Source: Bacteroidota bacterium (lineage in GTDB: Bacteria > Bacteroidota > Bacteroidia > Bacteroidales > P3). Taken from it: a stretch of DNA of 64,000 bases. The position numbers and the translations under genes are program-made. Below the pieces are notes generated by a model that saw only the letters and a list, made by a program, of their open reading frames with translations, did no database searches and was not told the DNA's origin. Of the stretch, positions 34,726 to 44,183 are shown piece after piece. How positions within the stretch are numbered: the first letter of the stretch is position 1; every line of letters begins with the position of its first letter. The stretch is from NCBI GenBank assembly GCA_017860275.1, contig JAFNAQ010000003.1:62001-126000 (forward strand). Reading direction: 5' to 3'.

Positions 34726-35568
34726 TTATTGAACAATAAGCTTTTGAACATCAGAGCCAATTCTTACAAAATAAACTCCTTTTGTGAAACCAGAAAGGTC
34801 TACATTTACGTCTATACTATTATTGTTAGAAATAGCATCTACTGTCTTAGCAACTCTTCCTTGTGCATCAAAAATACTTAGATTTATTTTTCCATTTATT
34901 CCATTTGCAGTAATTCTTGTTGAATTCATTGCAGGGTTTGGATACATTGAAATTGATGTTGCTGAATTAACATCATCTAATCCAAGTAATGCCGAAGTCA
35001 TAACAACTTGATCATTACCAGTTGAGGAATTTATAGAAACCGTGAAAGTATATTCTTTTCCTGCCTGGAAAACAATATCATCTTTTCTTCCGTAATCACC
35101 AGAAGCAATCCACATTCTATCTCCTGGAGTAGGATTTGTTATACAATAATCGTAAGTTCCTGCAGGTATAACTATTGATACTTGTCCATTCATAACAATA
35201 TTAGTTGTTGATAAACTTCCATCAGCATTTACAGGTATTTTATGAGAGAATTGTGCATATGTCGCTGAAGGGGCATCACCACTAGCTGTTAAAGATCCTG
35301 TTGAAGGAATAGTTGTGCCAAATAATAGTGCTGTATTATCTAATAGCATTTGGTAACCAGAACCATCTCCCCATACATCACCAGCAGCAAGAGTTATCTT
35401 ACAATCATTTGCAGCCATCTTCATAACTGGCATATCAATTGAACTCTTAATTGGTTCAACTTTGGACTTTACATCAGAAATATGTTTTACGTTTTGAGCT
35501 TCAACATTGAATGCTAAAACAGTAAAAGCCATAAACAATGAAACAAAAATAATAGTTTGTTTTTTCAT
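34726..35568 (-). CDS. Free-standing gingipain-type DUF2436 protein with T9SS sorting domain
   Basis: 280 residues: signal peptide (to about 25), a single DUF2436 domain (about 50-190) and a type A T9SS sorting domain (about 205-280, SMYPNPAMNSTRI and LSGFTKGVYFVRI). The domain shows AAGDVWGDGSGYQMLLD, FGTTIPSTG, TYDYCITNP and FQAGKEYTFTV, closely following the hemagglutinin/adhesin segment of Porphyromonas gingivalis Kgp and HagA (AADNVWGDNTGYQ, VYDYCITNP, FEAGKKYTFTM, from memory). In Porphyromonas it is one module of a giant polyprotein; here it stands alone without protease. The probable role is adhesion at the cell surface (inference). Confidence 0.85.
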   Translation of the reverse strand: MKKQTIIFVSLFMAFTVLAFNVEAQNVKHISDVKSKVEPIKSSIDMPVMKMAANDCKITLAAGDVWGDGSGYQMLLDNTALLFGTTIPSTGSLTASGDAPSATYAQFSHKIPVNADGSLSTTNIVMNGQVSIVIPAGTYDYCITNPTPGDRMWIASGDYGRKDDIVFQAGKEYTFTVSINSSTGNDQVVMTSALLGLDDVNSATSISMYPNPAMNSTRITANGINGKINLSIFDAQGRVAKTVDAISNNNSIDVNVDLSGFTKGVYFVRIGSDVQKLIVQ

Positions 35569-35651
35569 AACAAGTTTGTTTTGTATTAATAAAAAAAATT
35601 ACTCGGCAAACTTACTATATTTTTTAATAATAAGCAAAAATATATGATAAA

Positions 35652-37841
35652 TTATTTTGCAAACAATAATTCTCTATACTTTGGTAATGGCCAAATCTCA
35701 TTATCAATCTCCATTTCCAATGCATCAACATGCTCTCTAATTGATTCCAAATAAGGATTTACATTTTTTTCATATTCAAAAGACTTTTCTTTAATTTCTT
35801 CTATTCTGTTTGCAATTTTCCTTTCCTCTGTCATCTGTTTTACCATTGCTTTTATTGAAGAAACATGCTCAGAAATCTCTTTTACTAAGTTTCTTCTTGC
35901 CTCTGATAGTTGTTCGTATTCATCTTTTTCAAATATTTGCTTCATGCCAATTAGGTTTTCAAGCAATCTATTTTGATATATAACTGCAATTGGTACTATA
36001 TGATTAATAGTCAAATCGCCCAAAACCCTACTCTCAATTTGAATCTTTTTTACATATTTCTCTAACTCTACCTCTATCCTACTCTTTAGTTCCCTCTCAT
36101 TAAATATATTTTCTCCTATCAAAACTTCTTTTGAGGATTTTGTCTCATATTTCAGTATTGCCTCTGGAACACTATTTATATTAGAAAGACCTCTTTTTTG
36201 AGCCTCAAGTTTCCAATTATCTGAATAGCCATCACCTTCAAAACGTATAGATTTTGAATCCTTAATCATTTTTTTTAAAACCTTGAAAATCGCTTCATCC
36301 TTTCCATTACCTAACTTTATTAAGTTTTCTACTTCATCACGAAATAGATTCAATTGATGAGCCATCGATGCATTTATTACAATCATCGATGCTGCACAAT
36401 TCGACGAAGAGCCTGCCGCACGAAACTCAAACCTATTTCCAGTAAAGGCAAATGGAGAAGTACGATTCCTATCTGTATTGTCTATTAGTATCTCTGGAAT
36501 CCTACCTATCCCTAGCTTCAAAGCCGTCTTCTCTTCTGGGGTCATTTTCTTATCTCCTACTTGCTCAACCAATTCATCTAACATTTTTGTTAGATATTTA
36601 CCTAAGAATACAGAGAGAATTGAAGGTGGTGCCTCATTTGCTCCAAGACGATGTGCATTCGAAGCACTTACAATGGATGCTCTTAATAAGTCCTGATTCT
36701 TATATACCATCATCATTGCATTCACGATAAATGTAATAAATAGCATATTCCCCTTTGGATTCTTCCCTGGTGCAAAAAGATTTATTCCTGTATCTGTTTG
36801 AAGTGACCAATTATTATGTTTCCCAGAACCATTAATTCCACTATAGGGTTTTTCATGAAATAGGACATTGAAATTATGTTTTTGAGCTATTCTCTTCATA
36901 AGATCCATAACCAATTGATTATGGTCATTTGCCAAGTTGGCATCTTCAAATATTGGTGCGAACTCAAACTGATTTGGGGCAACCTCATTATGTCTTGTCT
37001 TAACTGGAATCCCAAGTTTATGGCATTCAATCTCTAAATCCTTCATAAAGTTGGTAACTCTTGGAGGAATAGAGCCAAAATAATGATCGTCTAATTGCTG
37101 ATCCTTTGCTGAGGAATGTCCCATAAGTGTTCTACCTGTTAGACAAAGGTCTGGTCTAGCATTATAAAGTGCTGAATCTACTAAAAAATATTCTTGCTCC
37201 CAACCAAGGTTAACACTCACCTTATTTACATTCTTATCGAACAATTGAGCAACTCCTGTTGCTGCCTTATCAACTGCATTTAGCGCCTTAAGTAGTGGTG
37301 TCTTATAATCTAGAGCATCTCCAGTGTATGACACAAAAATTGTTGGGATACATAGCGTATCATCAACAATAAAGGCTGGAGAAGAGACATCCCATGCAGT
37401 ATATCCTCTTGCCTCAAAAGTGTTTCTTATCCCTCCACTCGGAAATGATGATGCATCTGGTTCTTGTTGAATTAGTAATTTTCCTGAAAAACGTTCAATA
37501 ACGTCTCCGTCATCACTAAAATCTATAAATCCATCATGCTTCTCTGCTGTACCGTCTGTTAAGGGTTGAAACCAGTGAGTATAGTGTGTTACACCAAAAC
37601 TCTTCGCCCAGTTCCTCATTCCATTTGCAATAAGGTCTGCCTTTTCTCTTGAAATAGGTGTTCCAATTTCAATAGCATCAATAACCGCTTTATATGCTTC
37701 CTTGGGTAAATATTCCTGCATAGTTTTTTTATCAAAAACTCTGGAGGCATAATAATCAGAAAGCTTATTAGATGGCAAACAAACCTCAATAGGTTTACGA
37801 GACGACAGCTCATTTAAAGCAATAAAACGCATTTTTGACAT
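35652..37841 (-). CDS. glnN: Glutamine synthetase type III
   Basis: 729 residues, the GSIII length found in Bacteroidetes. The N terminus MSKMRFIALNELSSRKPIEV is typical, and the catalytic domain carries GWEQEYFLVD, PVKTRHNEVAPNQFEFAP, NGSGKHNNWSL and NRTSPFAFTGNRFEFRAAGS. It makes glutamine from glutamate, ammonia and ATP, as a homododecamer. This is the main ammonia-assimilating enzyme in many anaerobic Bacteroidales. It is a single gene with a TATTTTTGC box 30 nt upstream. No PII or ammonium-transport gene adjoins it. Confidence 0.97.
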   Translation of the reverse strand: MSKMRFIALNELSSRKPIEVCLPSNKLSDYYASRVFDKKTMQEYLPKEAYKAVIDAIEIGTPISREKADLIANGMRNWAKSFGVTHYTHWFQPLTDGTAEKHDGFIDFSDDGDVIERFSGKLLIQQEPDASSFPSGGIRNTFEARGYTAWDVSSPAFIVDDTLCIPTIFVSYTGDALDYKTPLLKALNAVDKAATGVAQLFDKNVNKVSVNLGWEQEYFLVDSALYNARPDLCLTGRTLMGHSSAKDQQLDDHYFGSIPPRVTNFMKDLEIECHKLGIPVKTRHNEVAPNQFEFAPIFEDANLANDHNQLVMDLMKRIAQKHNFNVLFHEKPYSGINGSGKHNNWSLQTDTGINLFAPGKNPKGNMLFITFIVNAMMMVYKNQDLLRASIVSASNAHRLGANEAPPSILSVFLGKYLTKMLDELVEQVGDKKMTPEEKTALKLGIGRIPEILIDNTDRNRTSPFAFTGNRFEFRAAGSSSNCAASMIVINASMAHQLNLFRDEVENLIKLGNGKDEAIFKVLKKMIKDSKSIRFEGDGYSDNWKLEAQKRGLSNINSVPEAILKYETKSSKEVLIGENIFNERELKSRIEVELEKYVKKIQIESRVLGDLTINHIVPIAVIYQNRLLENLIGMKQIFEKDEYEQLSEARRNLVKEISEHVSSIKAMVKQMTEERKIANRIEEIKEKSFEYEKNVNPYLESIREHVDALEMEIDNEIWPLPKYRELLFAK

Positions 37842-37871
37842 AATGGTATATTATTTTAGGGGGTTAACGCT

Positions 37872-37880
37872 GCAAAAATA
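37872..37880 (-). promoter_or_regulatory. Promoter -7 box for glnN
   Basis: TATTTTTGC on the minus strand, 30 nt before the glnN ATG. Confidence 0.5.
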
Positions 37881-37974
37881 CTATTTTTTTCTTTCATACC
37901 CCCTATATTTGAAAGGTAACTTTAAGATATTCGTATTTTTTATGAATGCACCCCTTATTTTATAAGGCATAAAA

Positions 37975-38012
37975 AAAGGAGATAAAGAATTTACATTCTC
38001 TTTCTCCTTTGC
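37975..38012 (-). terminator. Terminator of the 38036-38419 gene
   Basis: AAAGGAGATAAAGAAT pairs with ATTCTCTTTCTCCTTT with two mismatches around a 4-nt loop, followed by a run of T on the minus strand. Confidence 0.8.
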
Positions 38013-38035
38013 AATTATTATTTCCAAAATATCTT

Positions 38036-38419
38036 CTATTCCCTTTCCATTTCTTTTTTTGTCCTATACTCTTTCAGCTGCATACAATCGTAAAAGAAAA
38101 GCATTTCGTCGCTCACCCTGTCTCCTCTGTCTATCTTGTCCTTTATGCAATCACATTCCGATTTTGGCTTTTGTGGACATTTCTTCTTTAACTTTTTCAA
38201 ATTCTTCATAATCTCATTGATTTGCTCATTCTCATCTCCAACAAGTTCAATAGCCTTTTCAATAGATTGATAGGCTCCATGATAAAGACCATTATCAATT
38301 AACCTATCAAAGCCCTCAAGCAAACTTTTTAACTGTTTTTCTCTTGAAGCAGGCTCGCATTGAGAATAAACAGCAAAACTCATTAATAGAGTAAGAAATA
38401 ATAAAACAACTCTTTTCAT
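38036..38419 (-). CDS. Small secreted helical protein, unknown function
   Basis: 127 residues. A signal peptide (MKRVVLLFLTLLMSFAVYSQ) is followed by a charged helical domain with five Cys (ECEP-like start, KKKCPQKPKSECDCIKD, FYDCM). Residues 30-85 have a TPR-like helix-turn-helix pattern (SLLEGFDRLIDNGLYHGAYQ). Probably periplasmic. It follows the 38432-38944 gene by 12 nt and is likely co-transcribed. I do not recognise a family. Confidence 0.65.
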   Translation of the reverse strand: MKRVVLLFLTLLMSFAVYSQCEPASREKQLKSLLEGFDRLIDNGLYHGAYQSIEKAIELVGDENEQINEIMKNLKKLKKKCPQKPKSECDCIKDKIDRGDRVSDEMLFFYDCMQLKEYRTKKEMERE

Positions 38420-38431
38420 AATACATAAGAT

Positions 38432-38944
38432 TTAATCATTATAATCCATATATTTATCCCTTATTTGAGAAATATTGGTATTTATCTCTTCAATATGCCT
38501 TAATGCCTCATCTTTTGAAATTCCAAAACCGAAACGATAAGTTTTTCGGAGATATCTTACACTTATCTTACCCACTCCGAATGGGGAAAAGTAACGATTA
38601 GTGAAAAGCAGATATATTAGTTTAAACTTCGACGCTTCAAGATTTTCAATATCATTTATATTTATCATCACCTTGGAATTAAAAAGTTTTCCTCGCTTTT
38701 TTATTATTAAATCATCATCATCCATAGTAATGACTTCATATCCTCTAAGCTGCCACAAAATAAAATCCAAAAACCAGATTGCAAGCATTATCAGCAATAT
38801 CGGAACAAATATCAACTCCTTGTGCGTCCCAACCATAACCCCTGCACTTATCCAGGCATAAATACATCCAATAGTTAATAGTTCATATAAGCTCAAAAAT
38901 ATCAGCAAAAACCAATTTATTTTATGTTTTAGTTCTATATTCAT
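38432..38944 (-). CDS. Small membrane protein with PH-like domain, unknown function
   Basis: 170 residues: two membrane helices (about 10-32 and 42-65), then a soluble beta-rich part (about 70-170) with YEVITMDDDDLIIKKRGKLFNSKVMININDIENLE, the layout of bacterial PH-like (YdbS/bPH) membrane proteins. Function unknown. It heads a two-gene unit with the small secreted protein. Palindromic array 4 begins about 110 nt upstream of its ATG. Confidence 0.6.
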   Translation of the reverse strand: MNIELKHKINWFLLIFLSLYELLTIGCIYAWISAGVMVGTHKELIFVPILLIMLAIWFLDFILWQLRGYEVITMDDDDLIIKKRGKLFNSKVMININDIENLEASKFKLIYLLFTNRYFSPFGVGKISVRYLRKTYRFGFGISKDEALRHIEEINTNISQIRDKYMDYND

Positions 38945-39052
38945 ATTGATGAAGTAATTATTTAGCTCTTAGTATTGTAAAATTATTTAAACCTTATTTT
39001 AATGCTGCGAAAATAATAAAAAAAAGTGATTATCGCCGTTATTTTTATTTTT

Positions 39053-39261
39053 TCTCTGAGAAAGATTTGTTTTTCTCTGAGCAAAAGATAGATTTATCAG
39101 AGATATTTTTGCAGATATGGAGTATAAATTTTAGTATATTAAATACTGTTTTCTTGGAATCAAATTACATCTGGCTAGAATCAAATTCTATTTTTTTAGA
39201 ATCAAGTTCTATTTCGCTAGAATTTGATTCTATTTTACTGGAATCAAATAGTATTTTTGAA
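39053..39261. repeat. Palindromic 21-bp array 4 (words TCTCTGAG and AGAATCAAATTCT)
   Basis: GAATCA or GAATTT, at the head of the palindrome TAGAATCAAATTCTA and its variants, starts at 39157, 39178, 39199, 39220 and 39241: exactly 21 bp each time. One unit (39220) is the inverse of the others. A second word, TCTCTGAG, stands at 39053 and 39074, and a degenerate TATCAGAG at 39095, again 21 bp apart. The first word of each group is 104 bp apart, close to five turns of the same pitch. It lies in the 458-nt gap between the DUF3467 terminator and the PH-like gene. Confidence 0.88.
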
Positions 39262-39306
39262 TATCTGATTTTAGGTTTTTGGGATGTTTGGGTTGGATAA
39301 AAATAT

Positions 39307-39374
39307 CTTCGTTTTTAAATAAAAATACTTGATTTCTGATAACAAAAGTCAAGTATTTTTATTTAAAAACGAAG
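39307..39374. terminator. Long perfect hairpin, likely terminator of the DUF3467 gene
   Basis: The 26 bases at 39307-39332 are perfectly complementary to 39349-39374, with a 16-nt loop. The stem is AT-rich (arms start CTTCG and end CTTGA), far longer than a normal terminator stem. It lies 29 nt past the DUF3467 stop and directly beside array 4. Confidence 0.7.
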
Positions 39375-39402
39375 AGTTTTTTACTACAAGAACAACGGAT
39401 AA

Positions 39403-39702
39403 TTATGCTTGTCCCATTGAATTTATATAGGGAGTGTTTTGAACTTGATCTACTATTGTCCCATTTTGAGCTTCGAACTTATCTATATTTTCTTTTAGTG
39501 CATAAAGTAGACGCTTTGCGTGTTGAGGACAAAGGATTGCTCTTGAACGAACTTGTGCCTTAGGAACTCCTGGCATTATTTGAATGAAGTCGATAATAAA
39601 CTCAGTATTTGAATGTGTTATCAATTGTAGGTTTGTATATACTCCTAGTGCAACATCTGATGGGAGTTCAATATCAATTTTTGTTTCTTGGTTGGTTTCC
39701 AT
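39403..39702 (-). CDS. DUF3467 protein
   Basis: 99 residues. The DUF3467 pattern is clear: YTNLQLITHSNTEFIIDFIQIMPG, then RSRAILCPQHAKRLLYALKENI. The family is found after rpoC across the Bacteroidetes, where it belongs to the rpoBC neighbourhood, but its function is unknown. Here a terminator lies between rpoC and this gene, so its expression may depend on read-through or an unseen promoter. Confidence 0.9.
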   Translation of the reverse strand: METNQETKIDIELPSDVALGVYTNLQLITHSNTEFIIDFIQIMPGVPKAQVRSRAILCPQHAKRLLYALKENIDKFEAQNGTIVDQVQNTPYINSMGQA

Positions 39703-39740
39703 AATCTTAATTATTTATTTGATTTAAAACTACTGATTAA

Positions 39741-39777
39741 AAAAATGAGCAATGAGAAAAACTCACTGCTCATTTTT
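39741..39777 (-). terminator. Terminator of rpoC
   Basis: AAAATGAGCA and TGCTCATTTT, with inner ATGAG/CTCAC pairing, form a long stem followed by a T-run on the minus strand. It closes the rpl-rpoBC operon. Confidence 0.85.
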
Positions 39778-39828
39778 ATTTTATTGTTTATCTATTAATA
39801 AATCAACTATTAATAAGCAAACAGTTGT

Positions 39829-42800
39829 TTATTCTTCTTTCGCAGGTTTTCTTCCTCTTTTCGCTGGTGCGCTTTGTGCAGCAAGTTCTTCTAATTGAAC
39901 TTTGTTTGCAACAAATGCTCCGCGATATTCTTTCAAACCTGTACCAGCAGGGATTAAGTGTCCAACTAAAACGTTTTCTTTTAATCCTAATAGGTGGTCT
40001 ACCTTAGCACTGATTGCAGCCTCTGTTAAAACTTTTGTAGTTTCTTGGAAAGATGCAGCAGATAGGTAACTCTTAGTTTGTAAAGAAGCACGAGTTATAC
40101 CTTGAAGAATTTGACGTGCTGTTGCTGGTTGAGCATCACGTGCAATTATTTGAGCCTTGTCTTTACGTTTTAGCGTAGAGTTTTCATCTCTTAATTTTCT
40201 TGCACTAATGATTTGTCCATTAACATAATGTTCACTGTCTCCTTGCTCTTCGATAACCTTCATTCCATAGATATTATCGTTTTCTTCGTGGAAGTCTAGC
40301 TTGTTAGCTATTTCTCCCTCTAAGAAATTAGTATCACCTGGGTCTTGAATTTCAACTTTTCGCATCATTTGACGAACAATTACCTCAAAATGCTTATCGT
40401 TGATTTTTACCCCTTGTAAACGGTAAACCTCTTGTACTTCATTAACGATATATTCTTGAACTCGCATTGGTCCTTTGATAGAAAGAATGTCAGATGGAGT
40501 AATAGCACCTTCACAAAGTGGAGAACCTGCTTTTACAAAGTCATTTTCTTGAGCAAGAATTTGCTTAGAAGTTGAAACTAAATAAGAACGAGTTTCTCCT
40601 GTTTTGCTTGTGATTATAATCTCACGATTGCCTCTCTTAAGTTTTTTGCTTAATGAAACAACACCATCAATTTCTGCTACAACAGCTGGATCAGAAGGAT
40701 TTCTTGCCTCGAATAACTCGGTTACTCTTGGTAGACCTCCCGTGATATCACCTGATTTACCAAATGAACGAGGTATCTTAACTAATGAATCTCCTGCATT
40801 TAGCTTTTGTCCTTCTTCTACCATTAAATGGGCTCCCACAGGTATGTCATATATCTTAAGGATTTCACCACTTGATGTTACAATACAAATAGCAGGATTT
40901 TTAGATTTTTGACGAGATTCAATAATTACCTTATCTTGAAGACCTGTTTGATCATCCGATTCTACTCTGAAGGTAACACCTTCAATAATAGACTCGAATT
41001 GTACTTTCCCTGAAACTTCTGTAATGATAACAGCATTATATGGATCCCATTCAACAATCAAATCACCTTTCTTAACTTGAGTCTGATTTTCAAAATAAAG
41101 TTTGGCACCATAAGGGATATTTCCTGACATTAATATTGCATCAGTATTTTCATCAACAATTCTAAATTCAGCTGAACGACCAATTACAACATTGATTGTT
41201 TCTCCCTCTGCTGTTTTTGATTCTACAGAACGTAACTCATCAATTAATAATAGACCAGCATATTTTGCAACAATCTTAGAGTTTGTTCCGATGTTTCCAC
41301 CAGCAACCCCCCCAACGTGGAAGGTACGAAGTGTAAGCTGTGTTCCTGGTTCACCGATTGATTGAGCTGCAATAACTCCAACAGCTTCTCCCTTTTGAAC
41401 CATCTTGCCTGATGCTAAGTTACGTCCGTAACATTTTGCACAAACACCTTTTTTAGATTCACAAGTTAATACTGAACGGATTTCAACTTCTTCAATTGGA
41501 GATTCTTCTATCTTAGCACATATAGATTCTGTTAATTCATCACCTGCACTTGCTAATATTTCTCCTGTCAATGGATGAATAATATCATGTAAAGTTACAC
41601 GACCAAGTATTCTGTCATATAAAGATTGAACTATCTCTTCATTTTTCTTTAAAGCAGTTGTAGGAATTCCTCTTAATGTTCCGCAATCCACATCGGAAAT
41701 AATAACATCTTGAGCAACGTCAACCAAACGACGTGTCAAATATCCAGCATCAGCTGTTTTCAAAGCAGTATCGGCAAGACCCTTACGAGCACCGTGAGTA
41801 GAAATAAAGTACTCAAGTACCGATAAACCTTCTTTAAAGTTAGAGATAATTGGATTCTCGATAATTTCACCACCAGAAGACCCCGACTTCTGAGGTTTTG
41901 CCATAAGACCTCTCATTCCTGAAAGCTGACGAATCTGTTCTTTAGATCCACGGGCTCCAGAATCAAGCATCATATAAACTGAGTTGAATCCTTGACGGTC
42001 TGTTGCAATTTGTTTCATAACAACGTTTGTCAAATCTCTATTTGTATTTGTCCAAACATCAATAATTTGGTTATATCTTTCATTATTTGTGATAAGTCCC
42101 ATTTGGTAATTCATCACAACTTCATCAACTTCTTGATTAGCTTTTCCTATTAGTACAGCTTTTTGCTCAGGGACAATAACGTCACTTAGGTTAAATGATA
42201 GACCTCCTCTGAAAGCCATTGTATAACCTAAACTCTTAATATCATCTAAGAACCTAGCTGTAGCTGCAGTTCCACAAACCTTCAATACATCACCAATAAT
42301 ATCTCTTAAACTTGTCTTCTTTAAGTCTTGGTTAACATATCCGTATCCTTCTGGGACAACCATATTGAAAAGAACTCTACCTACAGTAGTATCAATTCTT
42401 TCTATTTTTGGTTCTCCATCTACAATAGATTTTCTTCTTAAAGTAATGCAAGCGTGTAAGTCTACTGCTCCTTCATTATAAGCTATTTGAACTTCTTCTG
42501 GAGAATAAAAAATCTTACCTTCACCCTTTACTATAACATCTCCTTCTGATTTCTTAGCCTTGGTCATATAATATAAACCAAGAACCATGTCTTGTGAAGG
42601 AACTGTAATAGGAGCTCCATTTGCTGGATTAAGAATATTATGTGAAGCAAGCATTAATAACTGAGCCTCAAGTACAGCAGCATTTCCAAGTGGAACGTGA
42701 ACAGCCATTTGGTCACCATCGAAGTCGGCGTTGAACGCAGAACATACAAGTGGGTGTAATCTAATCGCCTTTCCTTCTACTAATCTTGGCTGAAATGCTT

Positions 42801-44145
42801 GAATACCTAAACGGTGAAGTGTTGGAGCACGGTTTAGTAATACTGGGTGTCCTTTAAGAATATTCTCTAGAATTTCCCAAACTACTGGGTCTCTTCTATC
42901 AACTATCTTCTTCGCAGACTTTACAGTTTTAACTATGCCTCTTTCTAACATCTTACGGATAATAAATGGCTTAAATAATTCTGAAGCCATATCCTTTGGT
43001 AAACCACATTCATGTAAATGTAAATCTGGACCTACAACAATTACAGAACGACCTGAATAGTCAACACGTTTTCCTAAAAGGTTTTGACGAAAACGTCCTT
43101 GCTTACCCTTTAAGCTATCTGATAAAGATTTTAAGGCTCTATTTGATTCAGATTTTACAGAACTTACTTTACGAGAATTATCGAATAACGAGTCTACAGC
43201 TTCTTGTAACATACGTTTTTCATTACGCATGATTACATCTGGAGCCTTAATCTCTATTAATCGTTTTAAACGATTATTTCTTATAATTACTCTTCTATAT
43301 AAATCATTTAAGTCTGAAGTTGCAAAACGACCTCCATCAAGCGGAACAAGTGGACGAAGTTCTGGCGGGATAACTGGAACGACTTGAACAATCATCCATT
43401 CAGGTCTATTTTCAAGTCTAGTTTGACCATCTCTGAATGACTCAACAACATTTAGACGCTTTAATGCCTCTTGTTTACGTTGCTGAGAAGTTTCATGGTT
43501 TGCAGTATGACGTAAATCATATGAGAGTTTATCAAGATCTAAATCTCTAAGAAGCTCTATTAATGCCTCTGCTCCCATCTTTGCAAGAAACTTATTTGGG
43601 TCTTCGTTATCTAAAAGTTGATTTTCAACAGGTAACGCTTCTAAATGTTCGAAATATTGAGTTTCGTCTAGTAGTGACCCCTTCTTTAAACCAGCTTCTT
43701 CTCTTAAACCTGGATTTATTACAATATACTTTTCATAATAAATAACTTGTTCCAATTCTTTACTCTTTAATCCAAGTAAAGAACCTATCTTGTTTGGTAA
43801 AGAACGGAAGAACCAAATATGCGCAACTGGAACAACTAATTGAATATGTCCCATTCTCTCACGACGTACCTTTTTCTCTGTAACTTCAACACCACATCGG
43901 TCACAAATTATCCCCTTATATCTAATTCTCTTATATTTTCCACAGTGACATTCCCAGTCCTTTACAGGTCCAAATATTCTTTCGCAAAAAAGTCCATCTC
44001 TTTCTGGTTTATATGTTCTGTAGTTTATTGTTTCAGGCTTAAGAACTTCACCTCTTGAACGCTCTAAGATTGATTCAGGTGAAGCTAGACTGATTGTAAT
44101 AGAATTAAAATTACTATTTACTAAATTTTCTTTTTTAACTGCCAT
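39829..44145 (-). CDS. rpoC: RNA polymerase beta' subunit
   Basis: 1438 residues, normal for Bacteroidetes. It carries the N-terminal zinc site ([20 protein letters not shown]), the catalytic [15 protein letters not shown] with the three Mg-binding Asp, the bridge-helix/trigger-loop region around [19 protein letters not shown], and the second zinc site ([13 protein letters not shown]). It forms the active centre with RpoB. It follows rpoB by 38 nt. The C-terminal tail ends in a basic RGRKPAKEE segment. Confidence 0.99.
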   Translation of the reverse strand: MAVKKENLVNSNFNSITISLASPESILERSRGEVLKPETINYRTYKPERDGLFCERIFGPVKDWECHCGKYKRIRYKGIICDRCGVEVTEKKVRRERMGHIQLVVPVAHIWFFRSLPNKIGSLLGLKSKELEQVIYYEKYIVINPGLREEAGLKKGSLLDETQYFEHLEALPVENQLLDNEDPNKFLAKMGAEALIELLRDLDLDKLSYDLRHTANHETSQQRKQEALKRLNVVESFRDGQTRLENRPEWMIVQVVPVIPPELRPLVPLDGGRFATSDLNDLYRRVIIRNNRLKRLIEIKAPDVIMRNEKRMLQEAVDSLFDNSRKVSSVKSESNRALKSLSDSLKGKQGRFRQNLLGKRVDYSGRSVIVVGPDLHLHECGLPKDMASELFKPFIIRKMLERGIVKTVKSAKKIVDRRDPVVWEILENILKGHPVLLNRAPTLHRLGIQAFQPRLVEGKAIRLHPLVCSAFNADFDGDQMAVHVPLGNAAVLEAQLLMLASHNILNPANGAPITVPSQDMVLGLYYMTKAKKSEGDVIVKGEGKIFYSPEEVQIAYNEGAVDLHACITLRRKSIVDGEPKIERIDTTVGRVLFNMVVPEGYGYVNQDLKKTSLRDIIGDVLKVCGTAATARFLDDIKSLGYTMAFRGGLSFNLSDVIVPEQKAVLIGKANQEVDEVVMNYQMGLITNNERYNQIIDVWTNTNRDLTNVVMKQIATDRQGFNSVYMMLDSGARGSKEQIRQLSGMRGLMAKPQKSGSSGGEIIENPIISNFKEGLSVLEYFISTHGARKGLADTALKTADAGYLTRRLVDVAQDVIISDVDCGTLRGIPTTALKKNEEIVQSLYDRILGRVTLHDIIHPLTGEILASAGDELTESICAKIEESPIEEVEIRSVLTCESKKGVCAKCYGRNLASGKMVQKGEAVGVIAAQSIGEPGTQLTLRTFHVGGVAGGNIGTNSKIVAKYAGLLLIDELRSVESKTAEGETINVVIGRSAEFRIVDENTDAILMSGNIPYGAKLYFENQTQVKKGDLIVEWDPYNAVIITEVSGKVQFESIIEGVTFRVESDDQTGLQDKVIIESRQKSKNPAICIVTSSGEILKIYDIPVGAHLMVEEGQKLNAGDSLVKIPRSFGKSGDITGGLPRVTELFEARNPSDPAVVAEIDGVVSLSKKLKRGNREIIITSKTGETRSYLVSTSKQILAQENDFVKAGSPLCEGAITPSDILSIKGPMRVQEYIVNEVQEVYRLQGVKINDKHFEVIVRQMMRKVEIQDPGDTNFLEGEIANKLDFHEENDNIYGMKVIEEQGDSEHYVNGQIISARKLRDENSTLKRKDKAQIIARDAQPATARQILQGITRASLQTKSYLSAASFQETTKVLTEAAISAKVDHLLGLKENVLVGHLIPAGTGLKEYRGAFVANKVQLEELAAQSAPAKRGRKPAKEE

Positions 44146-44183
44146 GATATTTAATGTTAATTTAAATGATTTACTGAACTTGA

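Noticed and set aside
39067-39300. A 77-residue reading frame with a seven-residue repeat (LESNSI-type)
   Set aside because: The frame starts with TTG, has no ribosome site or promoter, and is open only because the 21-bp repeat is a multiple of three. The same pitch in non-coding arrays elsewhere shows that the period is not a coding feature.
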